The notes under the pieces were generated by a model that was given only the letters and a program-made list of their open reading frames with translations, made no database searches and had not been told where the DNA came from. A program made the translations under genes and the position numbers. From positions 558,001 to 622,000 of the forward strand of contig NZ_JANUGZ010000003.1 of NCBI RefSeq assembly GCF_024753205.1: a stretch of DNA of 64,000 nt, read 5' to 3'. Source of the DNA: Massilia aurea (GTDB lineage Bacteria > Pseudomonadota > Gammaproteobacteria > Burkholderiales > Burkholderiaceae_D). Each line of letters starts with the position of its first letter. Within the stretch, counting starts at the first letter, position 1. Positions 26,302-34,271 of the stretch are shown here, one piece after another.

Positions 26302-29190
26302 TCAAGCGCCGGCCAGCACCGACAAATCCACCACGGCCAAGCCGCCCAGATCCTGCTCGGTATTGCCGGCGAACGCCGCGCGGCTCGCCGTACCGTTCTT
26401 GAGGTACTTCTGCACGACCGCCTTCACCTGCGCCTGCGTACAACCGAGCACGCCCTTGCGGAAACGCTCGCGCGTGGCCATGTCGGTACCGCGCCGGAAC
26501 ATGCGCCAGCCCAGGCGCACCGCATCCCATGGCGCTTCCGGCTTGTCGAGCTTCTTGATGACGCCAATGATGGCTTCCTCGAGCTGCTCGTCGCTGTAGT
26601 CGGACGCCAGGATGGTGTCGACTGCCGCATCGAAATCGCGGTAGGTAGCCGCCAGGCGCGGGTCGCGGAATGACGCCATCGAGAACACGCCCGAATCGCC
26701 CGCATATGAGGCGCTGCCGCCATACGCGCCGCCCGCTTCGCGCAGCGCAGTATGCAACACTTGATTGGTGAACAGCTCGGCAGCTACGCTCAGGGCGCCG
26801 GCGTCATCGTCGTGCGACATCGGCACTGCCCAGGCGATATTGCAGTGATTGACCTGGCCTGCTGCGTGCAGCGCGACATTCGCCGGGGCTTGTAGTGCGG
26901 CTTCTGCAGACTCGTCAGGCGCCGCAGCTGCACCCGTGGTGGCGCCGGACGTCGGCCACGCCGCCGCCAGCAGGCGCGCCAGCTCATGGCCATCGTCGCC
27001 ACTGCCGGCGCACAGCATGCTCGGACGCTGCGCCACGATGGCGGCGTGGATGCGCGCCAGTTCGGCCGCGACCTGCGCTACGCCTTCCGGCGTTGCAGCC
27101 AGGGTTTTGAGGCGGGCGTTGAATGCCAGCGCCGTCGGTCCGGCAATGGCATCCTGGAAGCGCCGCACCTGCGCCAGCGGCGCGCTCACGGCCATGGACG
27201 CATAGTGGCTACCAGCCTGCGCCAGGTCGTCCAGCGTGTTTTCCACCTTGCGCTCGAGCAGGTAACGCAGGCGCACGGCCTCGTCGAAACGCGGCCGTGC
27301 CATATAGGCGTCGAGCACCGCGACGATATTGGCGTGCTCTTCGCGCAGGGCGTTGGCCGATACCGTCAGGTCGATGCGCAGCGCGCCGTCCGGCAGCTGG
27401 AACGGCTGCAGGTCGAAGCCGAACGACGGCACCATGCGCTGGCGCCAGGCGCCGGCCTCGGCGTAGTCCTGGCCCTCCAGACCCAGGTCGTCGCGCAGCT
27501 GCGTGTACAGCGCCAGCCATGGCCAGTCGGCGGCCGGGATGGCCGACACGTCATACACGATGCTGGCCGACGAAATGCCGTTGGAACCGATGCTGAACGC
27601 GTAGATGTCGTCGGCGGTCGGTGCAAACGCGGGCAAGGCGCGCGGCTGCGTGCTCACGTCACCGGGTCGGATACGCGGCAGCACCTGCGAATCGAAGGCC
27701 GTTTTCTGATGCGCTTCGAGGGCCACGGTATCGGCTGCGATGCGCGCACGGTCGGCATCGGTCAGCTGGGCCGAGGCCTGCGCCAGGCGCGCGCTTTCCA
27801 CGGCGTCGCGGTCGGAGAAATAGGCGGCGTCCGGCACGATGGTCGAGACCAGGCGGCCAGGCGACGTCAACAGGTTACGCACGAGCGCCTTGAAGTAAGC
27901 CGGATCGGCGATATCGCTTTCCATCGCCTGCAGGATCGCATCGCTGTCGAAGGCGGTGACGACGTCGCCGTCGCGCATCGCGACCGGCAGCGCGGTCAAG
28001 AGGCGCTCGAGCACATTCGGCATGCTGCCGCTGCGGGTATTGCGCTGCTGGTATTTCAGGTCACGCAGCGCAGCCTGCAGCGTGGCATGCTCCACGCCCT
28101 GCTCGGCCACCTGCTCCAGCGTGGCCCAGATCAGTGCTTCGGCCATGGGCGCCTGGGCCTCGGTGAGACCCTCCATGCCAACATGGAACAGCATCTGGCG
28201 CGCACTGTCGTCATGGCCATTAAAGCCCGACGGCCGGCCATAACCCGCCGTCTCCATCGCCTTCATCAGCGGTGCAGCGGCATCGCCCAGCAGGCCGGCC
28301 GACAGCAGGCTCGCTTCAAACGCCACTTTTGGGATCGCCGACTCGCCCATCAGCCACGTCATTTGCAGCCCGAATTCATTGTCGCGGCCCTGCTGCGACG
28401 GAATGCGCACGGTATTGCGCTGCGGCGCTGCGAAGGCGCTGGCGAGTTGTGGCACGCGCCGTGCCGAGACATCGATCTGGCGCGCCAGCACGCGCTCGGC
28501 AATGCGGGCCTGGACCGCAGCAGCGGGCAATGGCCCGGCCGTCATGAAGACCGCCTGCGACGGATGGTAATGGCTGGCGTGGAAGTCCTTGAGCATCTGG
28601 TGCGTGAGCTCTGGAATGGCCAGCGGATCGCCGCCTGAATCGACTTCGTAGGTGGTGCCGCTCAGGATCGTGGAAGTCAGGCCCTTGTACAGCGCGTGCC
28701 CCGGGTCGGCGAACGCACCCTTCATTTCATTGAAGACCACGCCCTGGTAACCGAGCACGCCATCGGTGAGCGTGTAGCGCCAGCCCTCTTGCAGGAAGTT
28801 CAGGTAATCGAGCTTCGGGAAAAAGGCCGCGTCGAGGTACACGTCGAGCAGGTTGTAGAAATCGTTTTCGTCGGTGCTGACGAACGGATACACGGTGCGG
28901 TCGGCATAGGTGAACGCATTCATGAAGGTCGCGGTGGAGCGGCGCAGCATGGCGAAGAACGGATCGCGCACCGGATAGCGCTGCGAGCCGCACAGCGCCA
29001 GGTGTTCGAGGATGTGCGCGCGGCCATCGCTGGCGTCGGGCACGGTGGGGAAACCCACCAGGAAGGCCATGTCGGCGCCGCTGGTGGTCAGGTGGATGTG
29101 GCGCGCGCCGGAAGCCGGCGCGACATACTCTTCCATCGTGGCCTGGAGTGCAGGAATGGCGTGACTGCGGAGGTGCTCGAAATGACTCAT
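26302..29190 (-). CDS. M16C-family zinc metalloprotease (presequence-protease-like)
   Basis: 962 residues from MSHFEHLRSHAIP. The inverted zinc motif HILEH (HxxEH) is at about residue 105, in GRAHILEHLALCGSQRYPV, the M16C signature. Typical features follow: NAFTYADRTVYPF, TDENDFYNLLDVYLDAAFFP and NFLQEGWR. A degenerate second half, including AYGGSASYAGDSGVFSMASFRDPRL, completes the clam-shell architecture. It degrades peptides and short unfolded polypeptides; a cytoplasmic location is inferred since no signal is visible. Full family length, single-gene unit. Confidence 0.95.
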   Translation of the reverse strand: MSHFEHLRSHAIPALQATMEEYVAPASGARHIHLTTSGADMAFLVGFPTVPDASDGRAHILEHLALCGSQRYPVRDPFFAMLRRSTATFMNAFTYADRTVYPFVSTDENDFYNLLDVYLDAAFFPKLDYLNFLQEGWRYTLTDGVLGYQGVVFNEMKGAFADPGHALYKGLTSTILSGTTYEVDSGGDPLAIPELTHQMLKDFHASHYHPSQAVFMTAGPLPAAAVQARIAERVLARQIDVSARRVPQLASAFAAPQRNTVRIPSQQGRDNEFGLQMTWLMGESAIPKVAFEASLLSAGLLGDAAAPLMKAMETAGYGRPSGFNGHDDSARQMLFHVGMEGLTEAQAPMAEALIWATLEQVAEQGVEHATLQAALRDLKYQQRNTRSGSMPNVLERLLTALPVAMRDGDVVTAFDSDAILQAMESDIADPAYFKALVRNLLTSPGRLVSTIVPDAAYFSDRDAVESARLAQASAQLTDADRARIAADTVALEAHQKTAFDSQVLPRIRPGDVSTQPRALPAFAPTADDIYAFSIGSNGISSASIVYDVSAIPAADWPWLALYTQLRDDLGLEGQDYAEAGAWRQRMVPSFGFDLQPFQLPDGALRIDLTVSANALREEHANIVAVLDAYMARPRFDEAVRLRYLLERKVENTLDDLAQAGSHYASMAVSAPLAQVRRFQDAIAGPTALAFNARLKTLAATPEGVAQVAAELARIHAAIVAQRPSMLCAGSGDDGHELARLLAAAWPTSGATTGAAAAPDESAEAALQAPANVALHAAGQVNHCNIAWAVPMSHDDDAGALSVAAELFTNQVLHTALREAGGAYGGSASYAGDSGVFSMASFRDPRLAATYRDFDAAVDTILASDYSDEQLEEAIIGVIKKLDKPEAPWDAVRLGWRMFRRGTDMATRERFRKGVLGCTQAQVKAVVQKYLKNGTASRAAFAGNTEQDLGGLAVVDLSVLAGA

Positions 29191-29333
29191 GTACGGTTCT
29201 TTCAGAATATGGCAATGGTCGTGGTGGGCCATGAAGACGTTCGACGACGGCATGACGACCACAATGCCCTGAAATTCTACCCCGTGCCGGGCACACGCGT
29301 CGGCGCCGCCCAAACCTTCGCCACGAACCCATC

Positions 29334-29368
29334 AATATATTAAAAGATATTTTGTTTTTCGATATAGT
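29334..29368 (+). promoter_or_regulatory. Putative promoter and ArsR/BigR operator
   Basis: An inverted repeat AATAT-N8-ATATT (29334-29351) overlaps a weak -35 (29340-29345, TTAAAA), 17 bp before TATAGT (29363-29368). This AT-rich dyad is the kind of site BigR/YgaV-type repressors use to autoregulate. The start point would fall near 29375, favouring the ATG at 29401 as start of the regulator. Confidence 0.5.
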
Positions 29369-29400
29369 GTGATTCAATGGGGTCTGACGAAAGCGATACC

Positions 29401-29748
29401 ATGAACCATCCTCCAGAACCATTCAACCTGCTTGAGATGCAAGCCGCCGCCGTGCGCGCCTGCGCGTTGCTCAAGACACTGGCCAACCCGGACCGGCTGC
29501 TGCTGCTGTGCCAGCTCACGCAGGCCGAATACTGCGTCAGCGAATTGGCAGCGGCGTCCGGCATTGCCCAGCCCACCCTCTCGCAACAGCTGGGAGTGCT
29601 GCGCGAGGAGCGCCTGGTCACGACCCGGCGCGACGGCAAGCAGATCTATTACAGCCTGGCCAGCGACGCGGCCAGCGCCGTGCTGCAGGTCCTGTACCAG
29701 CAATTCTGTGCACAACCGGGAGGCAGCAATGACCGTAAACTGGACTGA
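29401..29748 (+). CDS. bigR: ArsR-family repressor, BigR/YgaV-like
   Basis: 115 residues, a winged helix protein. AYCVSELAAASGIAQPTLSQQLGVLREERLVTTRRDGKQIYYSL covers the recognition helix and wing. Cysteines at CQLTQAEYC match the pair that BigR-type proteins use to sense persulfides by forming a tetrasulfide or disulfide bond. The two transporter halves and metallo-hydrolase that follow are the known BigR operon partners. An ATG at 29377 is possible but lies too near the predicted transcription start. Symbol assigned from family plus context. Confidence 0.85.
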   Translation: MNHPPEPFNLLEMQAAAVRACALLKTLANPDRLLLLCQLTQAEYCVSELAAASGIAQPTLSQQLGVLREERLVTTRRDGKQIYYSLASDAASAVLQVLYQQFCAQPGGSNDRKLD

Positions 29749-30160
29749 CTTCACCCCCTGGACTGCGCTGGGCGGCGGCCTGCTGATCGGCCTGGCGGTC
29801 GCCCTGTTCGTGCTGTTCAATGGCCGCATCGCCGGCATCAGCGGCATCGTCGGCGGGCTGCTGCGGCCGGCCCCGGGCGAGCGTGGCTGGCGCATCGCGT
29901 TTCTGCTCGGCCTGGTCGCGGCGCCACTTGTGTACACGCTGGCCGCCCCGATGCCCGCCATGCGCATCGATGCCGGCACGGGTACCCTGATTGCCGCCGG
30001 GCTGCTGGTCGGCGTGGGTACCCGCTACGGCGCCGGTTGCACCAGCGGCCATGGCGTGTGCGGGCTGGCGCGCGGTTCGGCCCGTTCGCTGGCGGCCACG
30101 CTGGCGTTCATGGGCGCAGGCTTTGCAACGGTATTCATTGTTCGCCATCTATTGGCTTGA
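29729..30160 (+). CDS. YeeE/YedE-family membrane protein, first half
   Basis: 143 residues, about four membrane spans. GTRYGAGCTSGHGVCGLARGS is the signature of YeeE/YedE (DUF395) with conserved cysteines that handle thiosulfate or sulfide. The ATG at 29729 has GGGAGG upstream and overlaps the regulator by 20 bases. It functions with the second half gene that follows, as in the Xylella and Agrobacterium bigR operons. Confidence 0.9.
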   Translation: MTVNWTDFTPWTALGGGLLIGLAVALFVLFNGRIAGISGIVGGLLRPAPGERGWRIAFLLGLVAAPLVYTLAAPMPAMRIDAGTGTLIAAGLLVGVGTRYGAGCTSGHGVCGLARGSARSLAATLAFMGAGFATVFIVRHLLA

Positions 30161-30170
30161 GGAGAACCGC

Positions 30171-30587
30171 ATGCGCATCCTGATGGCATTGATTACCGGT
30201 CTCGTGTTCGGCATTGGCCTGATTGTGGCCGGCATGACGAACCCGGCCAAAGTGCTTGGTTTTTTGGACCTGGCTGGCCGTTGGGACCCGTCGCTGGCGC
30301 TGGTCATGGCCGGCGCGATCCTGGTGGCGCTCCCCGCATTCCGGGTTGCTGCCAGGCGCCGGCAATCGCTGCTGGGCGAGCCCATGCGCCTCCCGTCCGC
30401 CACCCGGATCGACCGCCGGCTGGTGCTGGGCAGCCTCGCGTTCGGGGCCGGCTGGGGACTGGCCGGCTTCTGTCCGGGTCCGGCGCTGGCTTCGCTCGCG
30501 ACGGGCGGCGTGCAGCCGCTCATTTTCTGCGCCGCTATGTTGGCGGGCATGGGCATCTTCGAACTGCTCGAACGGCGCAGTTCCTGA
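30171..30587 (+). CDS. YeeE/YedE-family membrane protein, second half (DUF6691)
   Basis: 138 residues with about four membrane spans. The opening GLVFGIGLIVAGMTNPAKVLGFLD and GLAGFCPGPALASLATG are the paired YedE signature with the conserved Cys-Pro. GAGGAG sits just ahead of the ATG. Split two-gene arrangement of a single transporter fold. The proposed role is sulfur-species export or uptake during sulfide stress. Confidence 0.9.
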   Translation: MRILMALITGLVFGIGLIVAGMTNPAKVLGFLDLAGRWDPSLALVMAGAILVALPAFRVAARRRQSLLGEPMRLPSATRIDRRLVLGSLAFGAGWGLAGFCPGPALASLATGGVQPLIFCAAMLAGMGIFELLERRSS

Positions 30588-30609
30588 TCCACCGATCACC
30601 GGAGGCACC

Positions 30610-31359
30610 ATGATTTTCAAGCAACTTTTCGAACCGCTGTCGAGCACCTACACCTATCTGCTGGGCGATCCGCAGACCGGCCAGGCCATCCTGATCGACC
30701 CGGTAATCGTCAGCATGGAGCGCGATCTTGGCGTCCTGCACGAGCTGGGACTGACACTGGCCTTCACGCTCGACACGCATATTCATGCCGACCACATCAC
30801 TGCGGCGCTGGCATTGCGCAACGCCACTGGCAGCAAGATCGCCGCGCCCGCGTTCGATTGCCTGCCGTGTGCCGATGTGGCGATCGAGGAAGGTCGCCCA
30901 TTCGAGGTCAGCGGCATATCCCTGCAGCCGCTGCATACACCCGGCCATACCGATGGCCACTTTTCGTATCTTCTGGGTGGAAGAGTATTTACCGGCGACG
31001 CACTGTTGATCGACGGCTGTGGCCGCACCGATTTCCAGAATGGGGATGCCGATGCGCTGTATCGCAGCGTGACCGAAAAACTGTTCGCGCTGCCGGATGA
31101 CACACTGGTCTATCCCGCCCACGATTACCAGCAGCGCCATGTTTCCTCGATCGCCCAGGAAAAACAGCGCAATGCCCGACTGGGCGCCGGCAAGACGCTG
31201 GAGGCGTTCCGCTTGATCATGGCCGAGCTTGCTTTACCCTACCCGACCTTTATCGACTATGCCGTGCCGGGCAACCGGGCGTGCGGGGTGTGCCCAGCGG
31301 ATCTGCCCGATCATCTTGTCCAGTATTGCCGCCAAATGGGCGTCAGTCTCCAGGGCTGA
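30610..31359 (+). CDS. Metallo-beta-lactamase-fold persulfide dioxygenase-like enzyme (Blh/ETHE1-like)
   Basis: 249 residues. The MBL motif THIHADH at about residue 57, TPGHTDGHFSYLLGGRVFTGDALLIDGCGRTDFQ, and VYPAHDYQQRHVSSI correspond to the metal-binding and GSH-persulfide dioxygenase features. In BigR operons this enzyme oxidises glutathione persulfide to sulfite during hydrogen sulfide detoxification. No rhodanese domain is fused. GGAGG precedes the ATG. Last gene of the operon. Confidence 0.92.
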   Translation: MIFKQLFEPLSSTYTYLLGDPQTGQAILIDPVIVSMERDLGVLHELGLTLAFTLDTHIHADHITAALALRNATGSKIAAPAFDCLPCADVAIEEGRPFEVSGISLQPLHTPGHTDGHFSYLLGGRVFTGDALLIDGCGRTDFQNGDADALYRSVTEKLFALPDDTLVYPAHDYQQRHVSSIAQEKQRNARLGAGKTLEAFRLIMAELALPYPTFIDYAVPGNRACGVCPADLPDHLVQYCRQMGVSLQG

Positions 31360-31476
31360 CGTCTGCGCCGCAATCGTGCTGGTGGCAGCATCCCTCCCAT
31401 TCGTCTTATCATATGTCTCGCTACGGCCGCCCACGCAAGCCGGCCGGCAACTTCCCCGTCAACCTAAAGGAATTCC

Positions 31477-32175
31477 ATGTCCGAAACACTTACCGTCACC
31501 ACCGCTGAACGCGGTTTCGATTGCTACGTGGCCCGTCCCGACGTCGTCGGTACCTACCCGGTCATCATCGTGCTGCAGGAAATCTTTGGCGTGAACGCCG
31601 GCATCCGCAGCATCGCCGACAACTACGCCGCCAAAGGCTACATCGCCGTCGCCCCCGACCTGTTCTGGCGCGAAGAGCCCGGCGTGGATTTGTCCGAAGC
31701 AAATGAAGCCGACGTCGCGCGCGCGTTCGCCCTGTACAAGAGCTACGATTTCGACCATGGCGTGCAGGACATTGCCGCCACCATCAGCGCAGCGCGCACG
31801 ATGGAAGGCAGCACCGGCAAGGTCGGCGTCACCGGCTACTGCCTGGGTGGCCTGATGACGTACCTGAGCGCAGCGCGCACCGATGGCGATGCCTTCGCGG
31901 CCTACTACGGCGGCGGCACCGACAATTACCTGTCCGAAGCAAAGAACATCGGCGCGCCGTTCCTGTACCACCTGGCCGGCGCCGACGAATACATCGGCCC
32001 GGACGCGCAGGAAAAGATCAAGGCCGCGTTTGCCGACAGCACCGATGCCGAGATCCATGTCTATCCGGGTTGCGACCACGCGTTTGCCCGGCCGGGCGGC
32101 GGTCACTACGACCATGATGCGGCCACGCTGGCCAACAGCCGCACCGACGAGTTCTTCGCACGCACGCTGCGCTGA
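31477..32175 (+). CDS. Dienelactone hydrolase family protein
   Basis: 232 residues, alpha/beta hydrolase. VLQEIFGVN carries the conserved Glu, GVTGYCLGGLMTYL the nucleophilic Cys, AGADEYIG the Asp and GCDHAFARPGG the His. AAAGGA sits before the ATG. Dienelactone hydrolases open lactones in aromatic degradation, but no such pathway is nearby, so the true substrate is uncertain. Appears monocistronic. Confidence 0.92.
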   Translation: MSETLTVTTAERGFDCYVARPDVVGTYPVIIVLQEIFGVNAGIRSIADNYAAKGYIAVAPDLFWREEPGVDLSEANEADVARAFALYKSYDFDHGVQDIAATISAARTMEGSTGKVGVTGYCLGGLMTYLSAARTDGDAFAAYYGGGTDNYLSEAKNIGAPFLYHLAGADEYIGPDAQEKIKAAFADSTDAEIHVYPGCDHAFARPGGGHYDHDAATLANSRTDEFFARTLR

Positions 32176-32265
32176 TCCGGCGCCCGGCGCTATGTCGTCT
32201 GCCGGCGCCATGCCGGCAGACGGCGTTCTGCATGCGATAATCGGCGTTTGTCATTGGAGTTGCCA

Positions 32266-33507
32266 ATGCCGACCGCTTCGTCTTTTCACGACGCATTCCG
32301 TCCACGTCTGCAGAACGGTGTCATTGAATTTCCTGTGCACCATATGCGCGGCGGGACTTCGACCGGGCTCGTGCTGTGGGCGGCCAGCGCGCCCCTTGAC
32401 CCCCACCTCAAAGAAGAATTGCTGCGCCATCTGATGGGCGCACCGCTTGCGGGGACGAACGAGAATAACAAGCAGATCACCGGCCTCGGCCGCGGCGGGC
32501 CAACCAGCAATAAAGTATTTTTCGCGGATACGGCAACCGAAAACGGTGCGCCCGTCATCGTTAGTACCCTGGCCCAACTCGCAAGCGATCACGACGGCGT
32601 TGATTGGAGCGTGAACTGCGGCAATATGTCGTCAGCGCTGCAGCTGTGGGCCATCGACATGGGCTTGATGGCTGTGCCAGGCGCTGGCAAGACCGAGGTG
32701 CGGATCCGCAATACGAATACCGGCGTGATCACGGTGTCCCGGATGGAACGTTGCGCCGACGGGCGTTTCCTCGACGCCAACATCCCCGGCGTCGATGGCG
32801 CCTATCCTGCCGTCGACCTGTTCATGCAAGCGCCAACCGGCTCGAAAACCGGCAAGCTGCTGCCGACCGGCGCGGTGATCGACCTCATCGATGGCGTGCA
32901 CGTGTCGTGCGTTGACGTGGCAGTTCCGATGGTCATCTGCGCAGCCACCGAATTCGGCAAGACGGGGTACGAAACGGTTCGCGATCTCGATGCGGACCCG
33001 GTGTTCAAGGCGCGTCTGCGCGCCCTGTGGGTGGAAGCCGGCTTGCGCATGGGCCTGACCCGCCGCGATGGCAGCTTGATGACGGCAGCCGAACTGGAAC
33101 GTAGCGAAACGATCCCGAAAATCTGCCTCGTCGCGCCGCCGCAGGCAGGCGGCAACATCGCAGTGCGCTATTTCACGCCACAGGCTGGGCATGGATCGAT
33201 GGCAGTATCCGGCGGTTGCTGCCTCGCGGCAGCGGCGCTGATCCCCGGCTCGGTCGCGCAGCAAGTGGCGCACGGCCTGGCAGCGACGACGGGGACGTTC
33301 GCCGATATCGGCGTCTCCATCGAAAACCCGGCCGGAATCCTGGACGCCACTGTCGTCGTGAAACACGATGACGACGGACTCCACGTGCAAAGCGCCGCGT
33401 ATCGGCGCAGCACGCAAATTCTGCTGCGTGGCTACGTGCCGCTCTACCGCGCATCGCCGCAGCTTACGGATGCCTTGTCCGCATTCAGCCCGCATGTATT
33501 TCCCTAA
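32266..33507 (+). CDS. PrpF-family isomerase (4-oxalomesaconate tautomerase-like)
   Basis: 413 residues. HHMRGGTSTGLVLW, GLGRGGPTSNKVFF, and DWSVNCGNMSSALQLWA with its catalytic-type Cys, then GNIAVRYFTPQ and SGGCCLAAAALIPG, are typical of PrpF/LigU/GalD. The ATG at 32266 follows GGAG by six bases; an upstream TTG at 32248 is less likely. Members isomerise aconitate-like double bonds. AcnD or lig/gal genes are not adjacent, so a role in methylcitrate or gallate metabolism cannot be chosen. Confidence 0.9.
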   Translation: MPTASSFHDAFRPRLQNGVIEFPVHHMRGGTSTGLVLWAASAPLDPHLKEELLRHLMGAPLAGTNENNKQITGLGRGGPTSNKVFFADTATENGAPVIVSTLAQLASDHDGVDWSVNCGNMSSALQLWAIDMGLMAVPGAGKTEVRIRNTNTGVITVSRMERCADGRFLDANIPGVDGAYPAVDLFMQAPTGSKTGKLLPTGAVIDLIDGVHVSCVDVAVPMVICAATEFGKTGYETVRDLDADPVFKARLRALWVEAGLRMGLTRRDGSLMTAAELERSETIPKICLVAPPQAGGNIAVRYFTPQAGHGSMAVSGGCCLAAAALIPGSVAQQVAHGLAATTGTFADIGVSIENPAGILDATVVVKHDDDGLHVQSAAYRRSTQILLRGYVPLYRASPQLTDALSAFSPHVFP

Positions 33508-33609
33508 GCATTTCACGCGCGCACGCCGTAGCGACCGTTATCGAGCGGGTGCAGTTTGCCGCGCCCGCTCATCATGTCGCGTAGATACTGCACAAAGCGA
33601 GCAAAGCGA
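33508..33609 (-). other. Possible C-terminal gene fragment left of the inverted-repeat element
   Basis: On the minus strand an open frame of about 30 codons (RFARFVQYLRDMMSGRGKL...) ends at a TGA at 33513-33515 with no start of its own. It may be the other part of the gene truncated by the element at 33610-33799. A short direct repeat (AAAGCGAG twice) lies at the boundary. Weak evidence. Confidence 0.3.
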
Positions 33610-33799
33610 GGGTCAGGTCTGACATTTGGACACGGCCTCAGCGTTGCACAATTCCAGTTCGTTCAGAGTTGACGTTTTCATCTATCTCCAGTTTTAGGCG
33701 ACGGCGTCCGGAACGAGCCCATCCTTCCTCAGCAATGGCGATGGAAGGCGAACACGTTTGACTACGTTAGAGTCCGTGTCCAAATGTCAGACCTGACCC
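33610..33799. mobile_element. 190-bp element with perfect 26-bp terminal inverted repeats
   Basis: The ends 33610-33635 and 33774-33799 are exact reverse complements, beginning GGGTCAGGTCTGACATTTGG. The 138-bp interior encodes no transposase. On the minus strand it has GGAGATAG followed by a 22-codon open frame (MKTSTLNELELCNAEAVS...). It behaves like a MITE or REP-type element mobilised in trans. The right end fuses in frame to a small gene (33767-34027), apparently truncating it. I recall similar GGGTCAGGTCTGACATTTGG sequences near REP-associated transposases, but that was not checked. Confidence 0.7.
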
Positions 33800-34027
33800 C
33801 GAACGACACTGATGGTGGGACCAGTCAAAGGCAGCGACTTCGGACATCGCCGTGCGGGAGGCGCGTAAAATATCTTTGGCCGGATATTCTGACATCGGCG
33901 CGGCGCGCAATTTCTGCAACAGCTTGCGACATTTACGTGGTTTAAACAACAAACTCAAATACCTTTCTGCCGAAATATAGTCGTTGTCGACAGGGCTGCT
34001 CAGCCAGTTAATTTTCGTTTTTCCCAT
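33767..34027 (-). pseudogene. Truncated small gene, 3' end supplied by the inverted-repeat element
   Basis: 86 codons from MGKTKINWLSSPVDNDYI. The first about 70 residues (DYISAERYLSLLFKPRK, EYPAKDILRASRTAMSEVAAFDW) look like a real protein N-terminus. The last about 12 codons (SGSGLTFGHGL) come from the inverted-repeat element and end in its stop. The KDILRAS pattern recalls short ParB-like hypothetical proteins, a tentative impression. No good ribosome binding site is seen. Confidence 0.45.
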
Positions 34028-34207
34028 GGTCTATGTCGGTAATTGGTCAAATGCGCAAGATGGCGGAGACAGAATAATTAACTTACTCTATTAAAATTTT
34101 TGAAGGCGCCTCCCCTGCTTGATGGCAGCAAGGCTCATCGTAATGACGTACAACGCATTTTGTTAAACGCAGTAACTCGTCAAGGTATAAGTGGCGGGGC
34201 TGGAGAT
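34028..34207. other. Intergenic stretch without a supported gene
   Basis: AT-rich, no coding frame or clear promoter recognised. Confidence 0.4.
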
Positions 34208-34248
34208 CGCAAAAGCTTCAATATATGCCCTGTATTAAAGCTTTTGCG
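34208..34248 (-). terminator. Inverted repeat after the Na+/H+ antiporter gene
   Basis: A 16-bp stem with one mismatch (34208-34223 with 34233-34248; CGCAAAAGCTT...) and a 9-base loop, 24 bases past the antiporter stop. There is no long T run, so termination would rely on the A/T-rich stem; a processing or stabilising hairpin is possible. Confidence 0.5.
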
Positions 34249-34271
34249 TAGTGCAGGCTGACACTGACAAG

